Notes under the pieces: model-generated | The model's database searches: none | What the model was told of the DNA's origin: nothing | What the model saw: only the letters and a program-made list of their open reading frames with translations | Translations under genes and position numbers: made by a program | Source: a virus | DNA: 56,980 nucleotides | Reading direction: 5' to 3' (one strand) | Virus record (IMG/VR): IMGVR_UViG_3300025632_000018 | Span: 1 to 56,980 of that record | Shown here: positions 15,057 to 24,952 of the stretch, one piece after another | Layout of the letters: the number at the start of each line of letters is the position of its first letter | Position numbering within the stretch: the first letter of the stretch is position 1

Positions 15057-16719
15057 CTTAAACATAAAGAAAACTGATACACCTAAGTTAAATGTAGAGA
15101 CTGTTTCATCGGCAGTCTTTGGAAAAGAGGAAGGTGGAAGTAATATTGGAGGTGGTTCCGGAGAATCGATTAGAAATATTCATAAGACATTAAGTAAATT
15201 ATCTGGTCATGTAAGAAAGGCTTTAGTTCGTATTAAGGCATTAGAGGGAAAATTTTCTGAGGTAGAAACTAAATTAGTAACTAATACTGAAAAAATTGAA
15301 AGAATTGTAAAAATTCAAAAGATATTAGAAAATAAAAAAGGAAATAAAAAAGATAATATAGGGGGCAATCAAAAAGATTTAACTAAAAGTCTCATAGAAA
15401 CAAATAAAATTCTTGTTCAGATACAACAAGAATTGATGAAAAACATTTCTATACAATCCGGAAATGAAAAAGATAAACAAGATAAAGTTAAGAGAACACA
15501 ATCAAAGAATAAACTAAAAAAAGAAGAATCTCAATTAGAAAAATCATCAAAGAAACTTGGATCATCGATAGCAAAGGCATCTGATAAAATTCTTTCCCCT
15601 GTAAAAGGAATTTTTGGTCAGATTATGGACTTTGTTGGAACTCTTGTACTTGGTATTGGAGCTAATGCAATTTTTAAATGGTTAGAAAATAAAGAAAATC
15701 AAGAAAAAGTGCAGGGATGGTTTGATTGGATTAAAGATCATTGGAAATGGGTTGCTGCAGGTATTGGTGTATTATTTGCATTACCCTTGGTTGGTGCAAT
15801 TGCGGGAGTAATTTCTACAATTGGAAGTTTAGTCGGCGTTATTGCATCACTTGCCACACCATTATTAGGATTGATGTTAAATCCATTATTCTGGAAGATT
15901 TTATTGGCAATTGGTGCTGGTATTCTGATTTATAAGGCGGGAGAATGGGTAGTTAAAGGTATTAGAAGAAATATGGTTGGAGGTGAGGGTTTTGTTGACG
16001 CACACGATGCGTTAGATGATAGACTGAAGAGGGATGGACTTGGTATTGAGAAAACATTTTTTGGTATGGGAAAAGCACGCGGATATGTCCTACCCACAAA
16101 AGAAAATAATTATATGGGATCTTTTGATTTAACACCAGAACAACAAGCAATTGTTGATGATACGATAAACAAGAGAAAAAAATTAGATGACTTGAAAAAG
16201 ACTATGGAGGACGAAATAACAACAAAACGAGAAGCAGTAGATCCAAGTAAGTTTCAAGGAACTGGAACAGCTGGTCCTAGTGGTAGTCCTACTAGCTCAA
16301 ATTCTTTACTGTTTGATGAAAGGGAAAGAATTAAAGCAGAAGTTGAAGATTCATACCTTCCAAAAATTCAATCTATAATCAATCCTGGTGGGATAGAAGC
16401 AAGAGCACTGGGTGGTCCGACCACTGCAGGGAAGATATATGAGGTAGGAGAAAAAGGTCGAGAACTTTTTGCTCCAAACGTTGATGGTTCTATAATTAAT
16501 AATATGAGAACAGAAAAAATATATGAGATGATTTCTTCTGGAAGAAAAGGTCGTGGAGGAGTAAATATACAAACTCTTTCAACAATTACAAATCAACTGC
16601 CACCACCTGAAGTTAAAGTTCCAAGTGGACCTGCAACTGAAGTTCCTGATATTGCTAGTGTAAATATGGCAGATCCATATCGTCAATTGACACCAATGCT
16701 ATATGGCATAACAGTGTAG
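15046..16719 (+). CDS. tape-measure-like tail protein
   Basis: A 557-residue protein with a GTG start overlapping the previous gene. It has a long basic/acidic coiled coil (about residues 40-190) and a hydrophobic region of two or three helices (about 225-310). A linker follows, then a C-terminal KIYEVGEKGRELFAPNVDGS segment, the motif that ends many phage tape measures. The C terminus has TNQLPPPEVKVP. It may correspond to T4 gp29 (590 residues) in position and size. The next two genes share its layout but carry hydrolase domains. Confidence 0.65.
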   Translation: MESNLNIKKTDTPKLNVETVSSAVFGKEEGGSNIGGGSGESIRNIHKTLSKLSGHVRKALVRIKALEGKFSEVETKLVTNTEKIERIVKIQKILENKKGNKKDNIGGNQKDLTKSLIETNKILVQIQQELMKNISIQSGNEKDKQDKVKRTQSKNKLKKEESQLEKSSKKLGSSIAKASDKILSPVKGIFGQIMDFVGTLVLGIGANAIFKWLENKENQEKVQGWFDWIKDHWKWVAAGIGVLFALPLVGAIAGVISTIGSLVGVIASLATPLLGLMLNPLFWKILLAIGAGILIYKAGEWVVKGIRRNMVGGEGFVDAHDALDDRLKRDGLGIEKTFFGMGKARGYVLPTKENNYMGSFDLTPEQQAIVDDTINKRKKLDDLKKTMEDEITTKREAVDPSKFQGTGTAGPSGSPTSSNSLLFDERERIKAEVEDSYLPKIQSIINPGGIEARALGGPTTAGKIYEVGEKGRELFAPNVDGSIINNMRTEKIYEMISSGRKGRGGVNIQTLSTITNQLPPPEVKVPSGPATEVPDIASVNMADPYRQLTPMLYGITV

Positions 16720-16723
16720 AAAT

Positions 16724-18427
16724 ATGGTATTACCACTTCTTACTGGATTAGGAAAAGCACTTGGAGGTAATGCAACCAAACAAGTTGCTAGAAAAACTGT
16801 TAAAAAAATATCAAAAGATAAAGTAAAATCTGCTGCAAAAAATAAAAAAAATAATAAAATATCTAAAGATTCTTCGGTATTGTCAACAAATTCTATTGGT
16901 GATATAGAAACAAAATTATATAATGAAGAATCAACGTTGGATAGTTCACAAAAATTAAAGACACCAACTCTAAAAATAAAATCAATATCAAAAACTGATT
17001 CTCCGATAGAGCAGTTAAAACTTAATGTCACTAATATTCATAATTTTTTAGTTCAACAAAATAAACAAAAAAATAAATTAAAAAGAGAAAATCAAAGAAG
17101 AATTCTTGAAGAAATAAGTAAGCAAAAGAAAAAATCAAAAGAAAAAAGAATAGAATCTCCTATTAATAAATCAATAAAAAATATAAAAGAATCCACCTCA
17201 AATAAAAATCAAGGAAGTATTCTTGATAATTTATTGGAATTTATTGGACTTATAATAGGAGGAATTGTAGTCAATGCACTTCCTGCAATTATATCCAAAG
17301 TAAAAGAAATTATTGACAGTGTTGTAAATTTTCTAACACCAATTCAAAGTGGATTTAATTTTATTAAGGGATTTTTTACTGGAGAGTTAGATCAAAAAGA
17401 GTATGATGTAGATAGAAAAAGAATTGATGATGCACTTGCATCATTTGAAGCAGATGGTGGATTAGTCGATCAATTTGCAGAAAAAATGGGACCTCTTGGA
17501 GCTCTTGTTAAGCAATTGAAACCATTTATCGGTATAGTTAGAAAAGAAGTAAAAGGAAAAAATATAACTCTTGCTATAGTAGGAGGTAAGGAGGGAGTAT
17601 TAAATACGGAAACTAAAGAATTTATAGCAAAAGAGTGGACATCGGCAGAAAGGGAAAGAATGGGTGTGAAAGGTTCATCTTCTGCAGGTGCAGGTAATTT
17701 GAATCCTACTGATATTTCAAGTCATTCTGGAGATACTGTCACTTCTCGTGGAGGAACAACTGCAAATCAAGTTTCAGGATTTCCAATCACTAGTCATTTT
17801 GGTCAGAGATGGGGTAGATTGCATGGAGGTATTGATGTTGGAACACCTACCGGAACACCATTAGCTCTTGCTCATGCAGGAAAAATCATGTATGCGGGAT
17901 TGAATGGTGGATATGGAAATATGATTGATGCATGGGTTCCCCATCTCAATGTTCAATTTAGATTTGCTCATTTAGTAAAGTTATTTAAAAAAACCGGAGA
18001 TAATTTTAAAGCAAATGAAATTTTAGGCAAAACTGGTGGTGGTGCCGGAGATCCTGGAAGAGGTAGTTCAACAGGATCTCATTTACATTATGAAATTGAT
18101 ACTCAAAAAAATGGAACAACATATGGTGGATCTAAAAATAAAGATCTATTGTATGATATGGCAAAACATGTAATTCTCGGATCTTCTTCATCTTCATCTA
18201 ATGGTGAAGGTGGTACTATAATTCCACAAATTAGAGGAAATATGCCATCTGATGAAGTTGTTGGAAGAATATCACATTCTGCAATATCTGATCAAAATGT
18301 TTCTACATATTATTATATTCAACCATATGATACTATTCAAAATCAAGTAGTTCCATTTCCGGTTTCAGTGAAAAAAAATTCAAGTATCACTAAACAATCC
18401 GAATTAAACCCAATATGGACGAAGTAA
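16724..18427 (+). CDS. tail protein with M23 endopeptidase domain
   Basis: A 567-residue protein. A lysine-rich coiled-coil N terminus leads to a hydrophobic segment (LEFIGLIIGGIVVNALPAII, about residues 172-191). Next comes an FTGELDQKEYDVDRKRIDDA module shared with the following gene, and then an M23/LytM domain. Zinc ligands are seen in HGGIDVG (about 365) and the HLHYEID motif (about 452). M23 enzymes cut peptidoglycan cross-links, fitting local wall digestion during tail penetration. The C-terminal 70 residues are a hub-tail-like Gln/Tyr-rich region similar to the end of the next protein. Confidence 0.82.
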   Translation: MVLPLLTGLGKALGGNATKQVARKTVKKISKDKVKSAAKNKKNNKISKDSSVLSTNSIGDIETKLYNEESTLDSSQKLKTPTLKIKSISKTDSPIEQLKLNVTNIHNFLVQQNKQKNKLKRENQRRILEEISKQKKKSKEKRIESPINKSIKNIKESTSNKNQGSILDNLLEFIGLIIGGIVVNALPAIISKVKEIIDSVVNFLTPIQSGFNFIKGFFTGELDQKEYDVDRKRIDDALASFEADGGLVDQFAEKMGPLGALVKQLKPFIGIVRKEVKGKNITLAIVGGKEGVLNTETKEFIAKEWTSAERERMGVKGSSSAGAGNLNPTDISSHSGDTVTSRGGTTANQVSGFPITSHFGQRWGRLHGGIDVGTPTGTPLALAHAGKIMYAGLNGGYGNMIDAWVPHLNVQFRFAHLVKLFKKTGDNFKANEILGKTGGGAGDPGRGSSTGSHLHYEIDTQKNGTTYGGSKNKDLLYDMAKHVILGSSSSSSNGEGGTIIPQIRGNMPSDEVVGRISHSAISDQNVSTYYYIQPYDTIQNQVVPFPVSVKKNSSITKQSELNPIWTK

Positions 18428-19948
18428 ATGGATAAAAGTTTAGACCAGGCTAAAAAAATAAAACTAAATGTTTCCAATATTCGTAGTGTTCTTATAAAAG
18501 GCAATAAGGATCAGAAAGAAATAAATTTGAGAAAAGAAAGATTATCTGCTAAACAAAAAAGTAAAGAAAAATTTAAAGAGAAAGAAAAAAAATTAGAATC
18601 TCCAATAAAATCTTCATTAAATAAAGTTAAGGAATCTGTAGGTTCTCCAACTGGTGGTAGTATTTTCGATAAACTTTTGGAATTTTTAGGATTGACTTTA
18701 TTGGGAATTATAGTTAATGCTGCTCCTATAATAATTGAAAAAGTTAAGGAAGTTTTTGATATTGTTGTGGAAGTATTTACTCCAATCCAAAGCACATTTA
18801 ATTTGATAGTTGGGTTTATGACTGGAGAAATTGATGACCCAAAATATGATGCAGATAAAAAAAGAGTTGATGGTGTAATTGAAAAGTTGAATAAACCGGG
18901 AGGTAAAGTTGATAAATTGATTAGTAAAACTGGATTATTAGAACCATATATCAGAAAGTTTACAAAAGCTTTGAATATGGGATCAAAAGGTGTTGTTCTT
19001 GCAAAACAAGGAGGTATGGAAGGATTTAAAGATACAAAAACTGGAAAATTTACAAAAAGACAATGGACAACTTCTGAAAGAAAATCATATGAATCATCAA
19101 AAATAACTAAAGTATCTGATGGAGAAATTGAAACATTACCAGAATCTTCCGGAGAAACCCCAATAAACAGTGATGATCCAAGTGTCAGGATTGATGATCA
19201 CCACCCAAGATCTCAGGCAGCTAGTCCTGGTGGATCAGGTAAACCATTTGAAGCAGGAACTAGATATAAAAATGGAAAAATCTTCCTACATTGGACTGCT
19301 GGAACCTATACGAGTACTTATGGCACATACCATACTATCTTTACTGGTGATGGTAAAGCTCATAGAAAAGCATCTTATGACACATTTAGAAACGGGCATA
19401 CTTGGGGTAGAAATGATGAAGGTGTTGCACTGAGTATAGCTGCTCTTGGTGACAAAACATCACAAGGTAGATGGCCGAGTAAAGATGATCATGGAAAATA
19501 TCCAATAAAATCAGTGCAAATACAATCTATGGCAGAAGAAATTGCAAGATTGGCAATTGCATGGGACTGGAAAAAAAGTGATATAAAATTGGGGAGAGTT
19601 TATACTCACGCAGAAATTGCTAGGGAAGAGAATCCTCCATATGGTCCGAACTCTCGTGACCCACAGACAAAATGGGATTTATGGAATTTAAAATCAGGTG
19701 CGCCAGAGTGGTCAGGTGGACCAGAAATTAGAGGTCTTGCTAAAAAATATTATGATAAAATGAAATCTACAGTAGCAACAGGTGAAGGAGGATCTATTAA
19801 TATGTTTACACAAGCAAGACCAGACGAAAGAAAAATGGCAGCAATTAATCAACCAATGTACGAAGATGAAGAAGAAATTATAAATGTTTATATACAACCA
19901 ATAAATAATAAAAGAACAGTATATAATTATCAACCAATACCGGTATAA
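18428..19948 (+). CDS. tail protein with N-acetylmuramoyl-L-alanine amidase domain
   Basis: A 506-residue protein that starts right after the previous stop and is a partial paralogue of it. It shares the KESVGSPTGGSIFDKLLEF...GLTLLGIIVNAAPIII region and MTGEIDDPKYDADKKRVDG. The C-terminal domain has FLHWTAGTYTSTYGTYHTIF (first zinc histidine) and GRVYTHAEIA (second), the amidase/PGRP-type layout. It probably cleaves the glycan-peptide bond. A Tyr/Gln/Asn-rich C terminus ends YNYQPIPV. Together with the M23 gene it gives two different wall activities on the same scaffold. Confidence 0.8.
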   Translation: MDKSLDQAKKIKLNVSNIRSVLIKGNKDQKEINLRKERLSAKQKSKEKFKEKEKKLESPIKSSLNKVKESVGSPTGGSIFDKLLEFLGLTLLGIIVNAAPIIIEKVKEVFDIVVEVFTPIQSTFNLIVGFMTGEIDDPKYDADKKRVDGVIEKLNKPGGKVDKLISKTGLLEPYIRKFTKALNMGSKGVVLAKQGGMEGFKDTKTGKFTKRQWTTSERKSYESSKITKVSDGEIETLPESSGETPINSDDPSVRIDDHHPRSQAASPGGSGKPFEAGTRYKNGKIFLHWTAGTYTSTYGTYHTIFTGDGKAHRKASYDTFRNGHTWGRNDEGVALSIAALGDKTSQGRWPSKDDHGKYPIKSVQIQSMAEEIARLAIAWDWKKSDIKLGRVYTHAEIAREENPPYGPNSRDPQTKWDLWNLKSGAPEWSGGPEIRGLAKKYYDKMKSTVATGEGGSINMFTQARPDERKMAAINQPMYEDEEEIINVYIQPINNKRTVYNYQPIPV

Positions 19949-19977
19949 TCTTTCTAAGGAGTATGAATATAAAATAA

Positions 19978-21270
19978 ATGGCAAACCCAGCAGTCGCATC
20001 AAAATATCAAAAATTTGAAATTAGTAAGAAAGGAAGATCCTTTCCACTTCAATCTAAAGTTACGAGTTTTGATTATTATGAAAGTTTATTATCTCCTAAT
20101 ATTACCGCCACGGTATCATATGTGGATACTGGATTAGTTGAGGTAGATCAAAATGTTGCGACCTATGATAAGGAGTATGATAAACAAGAAAGACCCGGAA
20201 CATTATATAATACACTTCCAATTGTTGGTGATGGATCTGAAGAAATTAGATTTAAAATATCATCGGCACTTGGAACATTAGATTTTTCAACAACTCCATT
20301 ATATGTAAATGGTTCCATCAATCCAGATCAAGATTCAAATCGTGAGTCTGTCATTCTAAGTCTTGTTTCTAAATCTGCGATTAAAAATCAAGAAACCTTT
20401 GTGAAGAAAAATTATTCGAAGTCAACCAATAATACACAATCGGTTGAATTGATTGTACGTGATTTATTGGATATTGACAAATTTTATGCGGAGAAAACTT
20501 CGAATAAGTATCCGTTTATAGGCAATAATAAATCACCATTTGATGTGATTTGTATGTTAGCATCAAAATCTGCCCCAGAAAATGGAAATCCTGGATTTTT
20601 CTTTTATGAGACTCGTGACGGACACTATTTTAAATCAATTGATACTTTGATTGAGCAAAAACCGGTCGCAATTTATTTCCGCAATGATTTCAATAGAAGT
20701 AGTGTGAGTGATAATTCAAATGATTTTAAAATTTTATCTTTTAGTATTATTAAAAATCAAAATCTAATCAATGCACTAAAATCTGGTGTGTATTCAAATC
20801 GTAGGTGTGTATTTAATCCCAAAACTTTCCTATTAGAAGAAAAACAATTTAATATAGGACCTTTAAAAAAATCACTAGGTAAAAATGAAGCACCGACACC
20901 ACAAGATAAAAAGCATACTAGAACACTATTCAGTATAAAAGATGTTGGTTGTCTTTCCTCAAAGGTAGAAGAAAGTGATGAAGGTGATGTGAATAGTTAT
21001 CAAGGTTCTGTTCAAATGAGATATAATTTATTGTTTACACAGATGGTAAAAATGCAAGTTCCTTGCAATCCAAATCTTAAGGCAGGTGATATTGTTAAGT
21101 GTAATTTAGAAATTATTACTCCGGGAGAAAAGGAGCAAGGTTCAGTTGATCCTGTAGAGAGTGGTAATTATATGATTTTAGATTTATGTCATCATTATGA
21201 TCCCCAAAGATCATTTAGTGCAATGACTCTTGTTCGTGATACATACGGTCTATATACAGGTAAAAACTAG
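19978..21270 (+). CDS. baseplate hub protein gp27-like
   Basis: A 430-residue protein. Position directly before an OB-fold gp5-like protein, size (T4 gp27: 391), and segments such as VTSFDYYESLLSPNITATVS and NPNLKAGDIVKCNLEI are consistent with the gp27/phage-hub fold that makes the cup holding gp5. A late-type AATAAATG context precedes the start. No enzymatic motif is seen. Confidence 0.75.
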   Translation: MANPAVASKYQKFEISKKGRSFPLQSKVTSFDYYESLLSPNITATVSYVDTGLVEVDQNVATYDKEYDKQERPGTLYNTLPIVGDGSEEIRFKISSALGTLDFSTTPLYVNGSINPDQDSNRESVILSLVSKSAIKNQETFVKKNYSKSTNNTQSVELIVRDLLDIDKFYAEKTSNKYPFIGNNKSPFDVICMLASKSAPENGNPGFFFYETRDGHYFKSIDTLIEQKPVAIYFRNDFNRSSVSDNSNDFKILSFSIIKNQNLINALKSGVYSNRRCVFNPKTFLLEEKQFNIGPLKKSLGKNEAPTPQDKKHTRTLFSIKDVGCLSSKVEESDEGDVNSYQGSVQMRYNLLFTQMVKMQVPCNPNLKAGDIVKCNLEIITPGEKEQGSVDPVESGNYMILDLCHHYDPQRSFSAMTLVRDTYGLYTGKN

Positions 21271-21272
21271 AA

Positions 21273-21779
21273 ATGGCAAATAATACTGGATATGATTTTG
21301 GTAATAATAAATGGTTTTTAGGACAAGTTCCTCCTGAAAGTAATCAACACTATGGAGTTGAATGGCATGATCAGCATGGAGATAGGGTAAAAGTTAGAAT
21401 ACCCGGAATGCATCCGATGAGAAGTAATGATGATGCATATGAACTTCTTGATAAGGATCTTCCTTGGGCAATTGTTGCAAAACCAACAACACATGGAAAT
21501 CGTAACTATCAAAGTTCGGGAATTTGGGGTGGAGAATGGGTAATTGGATTTTTTATGGATGAAGATTGTCAGATTCCGGTGATTACACAAGTTTTATCTA
21601 ATCATGACCCTGGTAAAATTAAAAAATCGACGAATGGAACAACATTAGGACAATCTGTAAGCAGGTATACTCTTGGAAATCCTCCATTCAATGCTCATAT
21701 CTTATCTCCAAGTGTTCCGAGATCGATGATGACAAAGTTTGATTTGGATAAAAACTTTTTTGATGGTGCCAAAAAGTGA
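21273..21779 (+). CDS. gp5-like OB-fold hub protein
   Basis: A 168-residue protein. NNKWFLGQVPPESNQHYGVE followed by DRVKVRIPGMHP is the N-terminal OB-fold motif of T4 gp5/VgrG-type spikes. The lysozyme and beta-helix parts of T4 gp5 are absent; they appear to be separate genes downstream (wall hydrolase and spike). It lies between gp27 and these genes, as expected for a split gp5. Confidence 0.78.
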   Translation: MANNTGYDFGNNKWFLGQVPPESNQHYGVEWHDQHGDRVKVRIPGMHPMRSNDDAYELLDKDLPWAIVAKPTTHGNRNYQSSGIWGGEWVIGFFMDEDCQIPVITQVLSNHDPGKIKKSTNGTTLGQSVSRYTLGNPPFNAHILSPSVPRSMMTKFDLDKNFFDGAKK

Positions 21780-21811
21780 ATAAATATCAGGATAAGGAGG
21801 CAAAATTATAG

Positions 21812-24349
21812 ATGGCATATACTGAAAGAGAACTTTTTATAAGAACAGTTGCCGCAGAATCTAGAGGTGAAGATTTAATAGGACAGGCTCTTGTTGCTAG
21901 AATTATATTAAATCGTGCTGGACTTATACAAAGTGGTGCTGTCGGAAAGGGGACCTTTCTAGCAAATGATGCCAGTATAACCGGAGTCATTTATGGAAAA
22001 AATCAATTTCAAGTTGTTAGTGATGGATCAATTAATAATAATTTTTCGCAGGTAGAACTTGATAATGCAGAAAAAGCAATTGCTATTGCTGAAAATCGGT
22101 CAGACTTAAGAGGTAGACTAGAAGCAAGAAATACACCTCCGAATGAGATCAACAGTGCGATGGCATCGACTGGTTTTAGAACTGGTTCAGCATTTAATGA
22201 CCCATCTCAAAATATAAACGTAACTAAATTTGGAAATCATTATTTTAATACTGCTGGAAATAGTAATTTACAGATACCTAATGCAACTGTAAAAACAACA
22301 GAAAGTCCAGGATCAACTCAATCTTCTGCACCTGTTGAGACAGCAAAAGATCCTGCAACAAAAGCAACCACCACAAGTGATAACCCTGTGCCGGTCCCGG
22401 ACAAGGATTTGGAATTTAATAATCCATATTTTCAACTTGATAATGAACGACTTGATGCAGAAATAGAAGCAAATAGAAAACAGATTGCTGAATTAAATGA
22501 AAAATCTTCCGATCTTTGGACGGATGAAGAGAAAGAAAAATATAAAATGTTATCTGCCGAAACAGATGCATTATTTGCAGCAAAATTTGGTAATGATTTG
22601 CAAGAACAGGCAGATGCTGACGGGTGCGTGGCAAGAGAAACTCCGTTAGGAATGACTTTTAAAAATACTCCTGCATGTGAAAAACTTTTTAATAGTGTTG
22701 CATTTAGAGATGCAATCACAAGAATGCAGACAGAAAGAGATCTGCCAGATCCTTGTGGGACATCAGAGATGTCTAAAATCAATACACAACTACAAAAGTT
22801 TTTCACAGTCCTAAAAGGAATCAAAAAATATGCCGATTTATATGTAAACGGAACTATTAATAAGATACAAAATCTTACGGCACTTATTAGAAGCACATCT
22901 CAAATTATTGGTGCAGTTCTCAAAATTCTTGTTAATCGACTACGAGATTTCTTAATTGATAAAATTAGAGCAGGTATTGAAGATCTTATTCATATGATTC
23001 TTCCTACAGTATTAAAATCAATTAAAAATACTATTATTCAAACTGTAATAGACAATATTTTCTGTGCATTTAAAGATGTTATTTCTAATCTTGCAAATCT
23101 TGTTGGGGACTTCTTATTTGAAATGATTGGAAAAATTGTTAATGTTCCTTTCTGTGCCGCACAACAATTTACTAATGCACTTGTAAATAATGTTGCAGCA
23201 ATCGTTGATCAAGCAGTTGGCCCAATCTTAGATCAGATTAATGATGTTCTTGGTGGAGTTACAAAAATTATTGGTAACGTATTCCAGGCACTTGACTACA
23301 TTTTAGGATTTGAAGCATTCTTATGTGCAAAACCAAATTGTCCCGAGATCAAAAAGTTTAAGGCAAGTCCTTGGGGTGGACCATCTCAATCTCAGATTGA
23401 TGACTTTGCAGGATTCTTAAGTCCACCATCAGCAGGAGATCTGATTGAAGATGCGACAAAGTTTATTGATGGAATTGAAATCTTTGGAAAACCTCTTGGA
23501 GATTCGGCAGGAACTATTCCGTCAGACATCACTAAATGTGACCCAAGTGCTTATAAATGTGGACCACCAAGCATTGAAATCTTTGGTGGTGGAGGAGTAG
23601 GTGCAGTTGCCGAAGCTGTTGTAGATAATATTGGAAGAACAATCGGTGTAAATCTTATAAATGGTGGTTCTGGATATACAAGACCTCCATTTGTGTCTTT
23701 TGTTGATGGTTGCGAAGATACATTTACTAGTGGATATTCAGTAATTAGTGAATCTGGTGGAACCGGAACTGGAACTGGTGGAACCGGAACTGGAACTGGA
23801 ACTGGTGGAACCGGAACTGGAACTGGTGGAACCGGAACTGGAACTGGAACTGGTGGAGAAGTTATTGATATAATACTTACAACAACACCAGTTGCACCAC
23901 CAACAGACGGTAGAACTGAATTTGATCCTCCATCAGATACTGGTCAACCGAGTGGAAATGATTTTGTTGTTTGTTTAGAAGGGTTTAGAATTTTGGATAC
24001 TGGTATAGGATATACTACAAATGATAATATTATAATTACTCCAGATATTCCAGGACTTGAGGCAACTGTTCAAATGACCGAGTTTGGACAAATTGTCAGT
24101 ATCCAAATCGGAACAAATGCATGTGGTCTTCCAGGGTATCCAGATATTGAAATAAATAGTCCAACAGGTGAAGGAGCTATTATTGAACCAATACTATCAT
24201 TCACTCGTGTTTCAGACTTTGATGAGTCTGCAGATGATGTCCAACTATCACTAGATGGACCAATTGATACATTAAGAGGAAGAAGTGTGTTAGTAGAAAG
24301 AGGATTTACAAGAAAAGATCTTGTCCGTGTTGTTGATTGTGTGAGTTAA
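21812..24349 (+). CDS. hub-associated protein with SleB-like cell-wall hydrolase domain
   Basis: An 845-residue protein with AAGGAGG upstream of its ATG. Residues 5-145 form a SleB/Hydrolase_2-like domain; E16 in AAESRGE is the likely catalytic acid, followed by VARIILNR. The middle (about 300-540) has long amphipathic and hydrophobic helices with several Cys. Residues about 649-682 are a GT/GG low-complexity hinge, followed by a beta-rich region. It may replace gp5 lysozyme in cutting peptidoglycan during injection. Its place beside the OB and spike genes supports this. Confidence 0.72.
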   Translation: MAYTERELFIRTVAAESRGEDLIGQALVARIILNRAGLIQSGAVGKGTFLANDASITGVIYGKNQFQVVSDGSINNNFSQVELDNAEKAIAIAENRSDLRGRLEARNTPPNEINSAMASTGFRTGSAFNDPSQNINVTKFGNHYFNTAGNSNLQIPNATVKTTESPGSTQSSAPVETAKDPATKATTTSDNPVPVPDKDLEFNNPYFQLDNERLDAEIEANRKQIAELNEKSSDLWTDEEKEKYKMLSAETDALFAAKFGNDLQEQADADGCVARETPLGMTFKNTPACEKLFNSVAFRDAITRMQTERDLPDPCGTSEMSKINTQLQKFFTVLKGIKKYADLYVNGTINKIQNLTALIRSTSQIIGAVLKILVNRLRDFLIDKIRAGIEDLIHMILPTVLKSIKNTIIQTVIDNIFCAFKDVISNLANLVGDFLFEMIGKIVNVPFCAAQQFTNALVNNVAAIVDQAVGPILDQINDVLGGVTKIIGNVFQALDYILGFEAFLCAKPNCPEIKKFKASPWGGPSQSQIDDFAGFLSPPSAGDLIEDATKFIDGIEIFGKPLGDSAGTIPSDITKCDPSAYKCGPPSIEIFGGGGVGAVAEAVVDNIGRTIGVNLINGGSGYTRPPFVSFVDGCEDTFTSGYSVISESGGTGTGTGGTGTGTGTGGTGTGTGGTGTGTGTGGEVIDIILTTTPVAPPTDGRTEFDPPSDTGQPSGNDFVVCLEGFRILDTGIGYTTNDNIIITPDIPGLEATVQMTEFGQIVSIQIGTNACGLPGYPDIEINSPTGEGAIIEPILSFTRVSDFDESADDVQLSLDGPIDTLRGRSVLVERGFTRKDLVRVVDCVS
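23757..23857 (+). repeat. GGAACTGGAACC-type tandem repeat in coding region
   Basis: About 100 bases of nested GGAACT/GGAACC/GGTGGA repeats encode a Gly-Thr hinge. Copy number is likely to vary by slippage. Confidence 0.9.
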
Positions 24350-24952
24350 ATGGTAAAACCAACAAACCCAGAAGTTATTGTTTCAGATAACCCATTTGGC
24401 ACCATTATTATGGGTCCGGTTGGTGAGCAAGATAAAGTTGGTGAAGACATTGACACCAATAAAATTGAGATGCTGAAAAGTGGATATTGTCAGATACATA
24501 GTCTCAATGGAAGTAATACGCAAATTGTTCCTGGTTGTTCTCATGAAATTTTAGGAACTAATCTTGCTCAGGGAAGAAATGAAGACGAAAAAGAGAATGT
24601 TGCCAAGTCAATTGTATGTGAAAATGGTGATATTGTATTAGATGCCGCAAACGGAAATATCAAACTAATTGCAAAAAATATATACATTGAAACTGTTGGT
24701 GATAAGAGTGACGGATCAATCCTAATCAAGGCAAATGATCACATTACAATGAAAGCAGATGAACAACTCAATCTTGCCGGTGGTAAGGTTTGTGTAACAT
24801 CTGCCGATAGTATAACTCTAAATGCAAAGGGTTATTTGAGGTTATTATATGCCGATGTTATTCAGGGTTCGCCACTTTCAGGAATACTAGGCACATTTAT
24901 TCCTGGTCCCGTTGCCGACTTAATTACAGATATTGCGGAGACTTGTAAATAA
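24350..24952 (+). CDS. gp5/VgrG-like spike protein
   Basis: A 200-residue protein. A regular alternation of hydrophobic and small polar residues (ENGDIVLDAANGNIKLIAKN, GSILIKANDHITMKADEQL) is typical of the gp5/VgrG C-terminal triple beta-helix that forms the membrane-piercing needle. Starts one base after the previous stop. A split gp5 spike is the best reading. Confidence 0.72.
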   Translation: MVKPTNPEVIVSDNPFGTIIMGPVGEQDKVGEDIDTNKIEMLKSGYCQIHSLNGSNTQIVPGCSHEILGTNLAQGRNEDEKENVAKSIVCENGDIVLDAANGNIKLIAKNIYIETVGDKSDGSILIKANDHITMKADEQLNLAGGKVCVTSADSITLNAKGYLRLLYADVIQGSPLSGILGTFIPGPVADLITDIAETCK

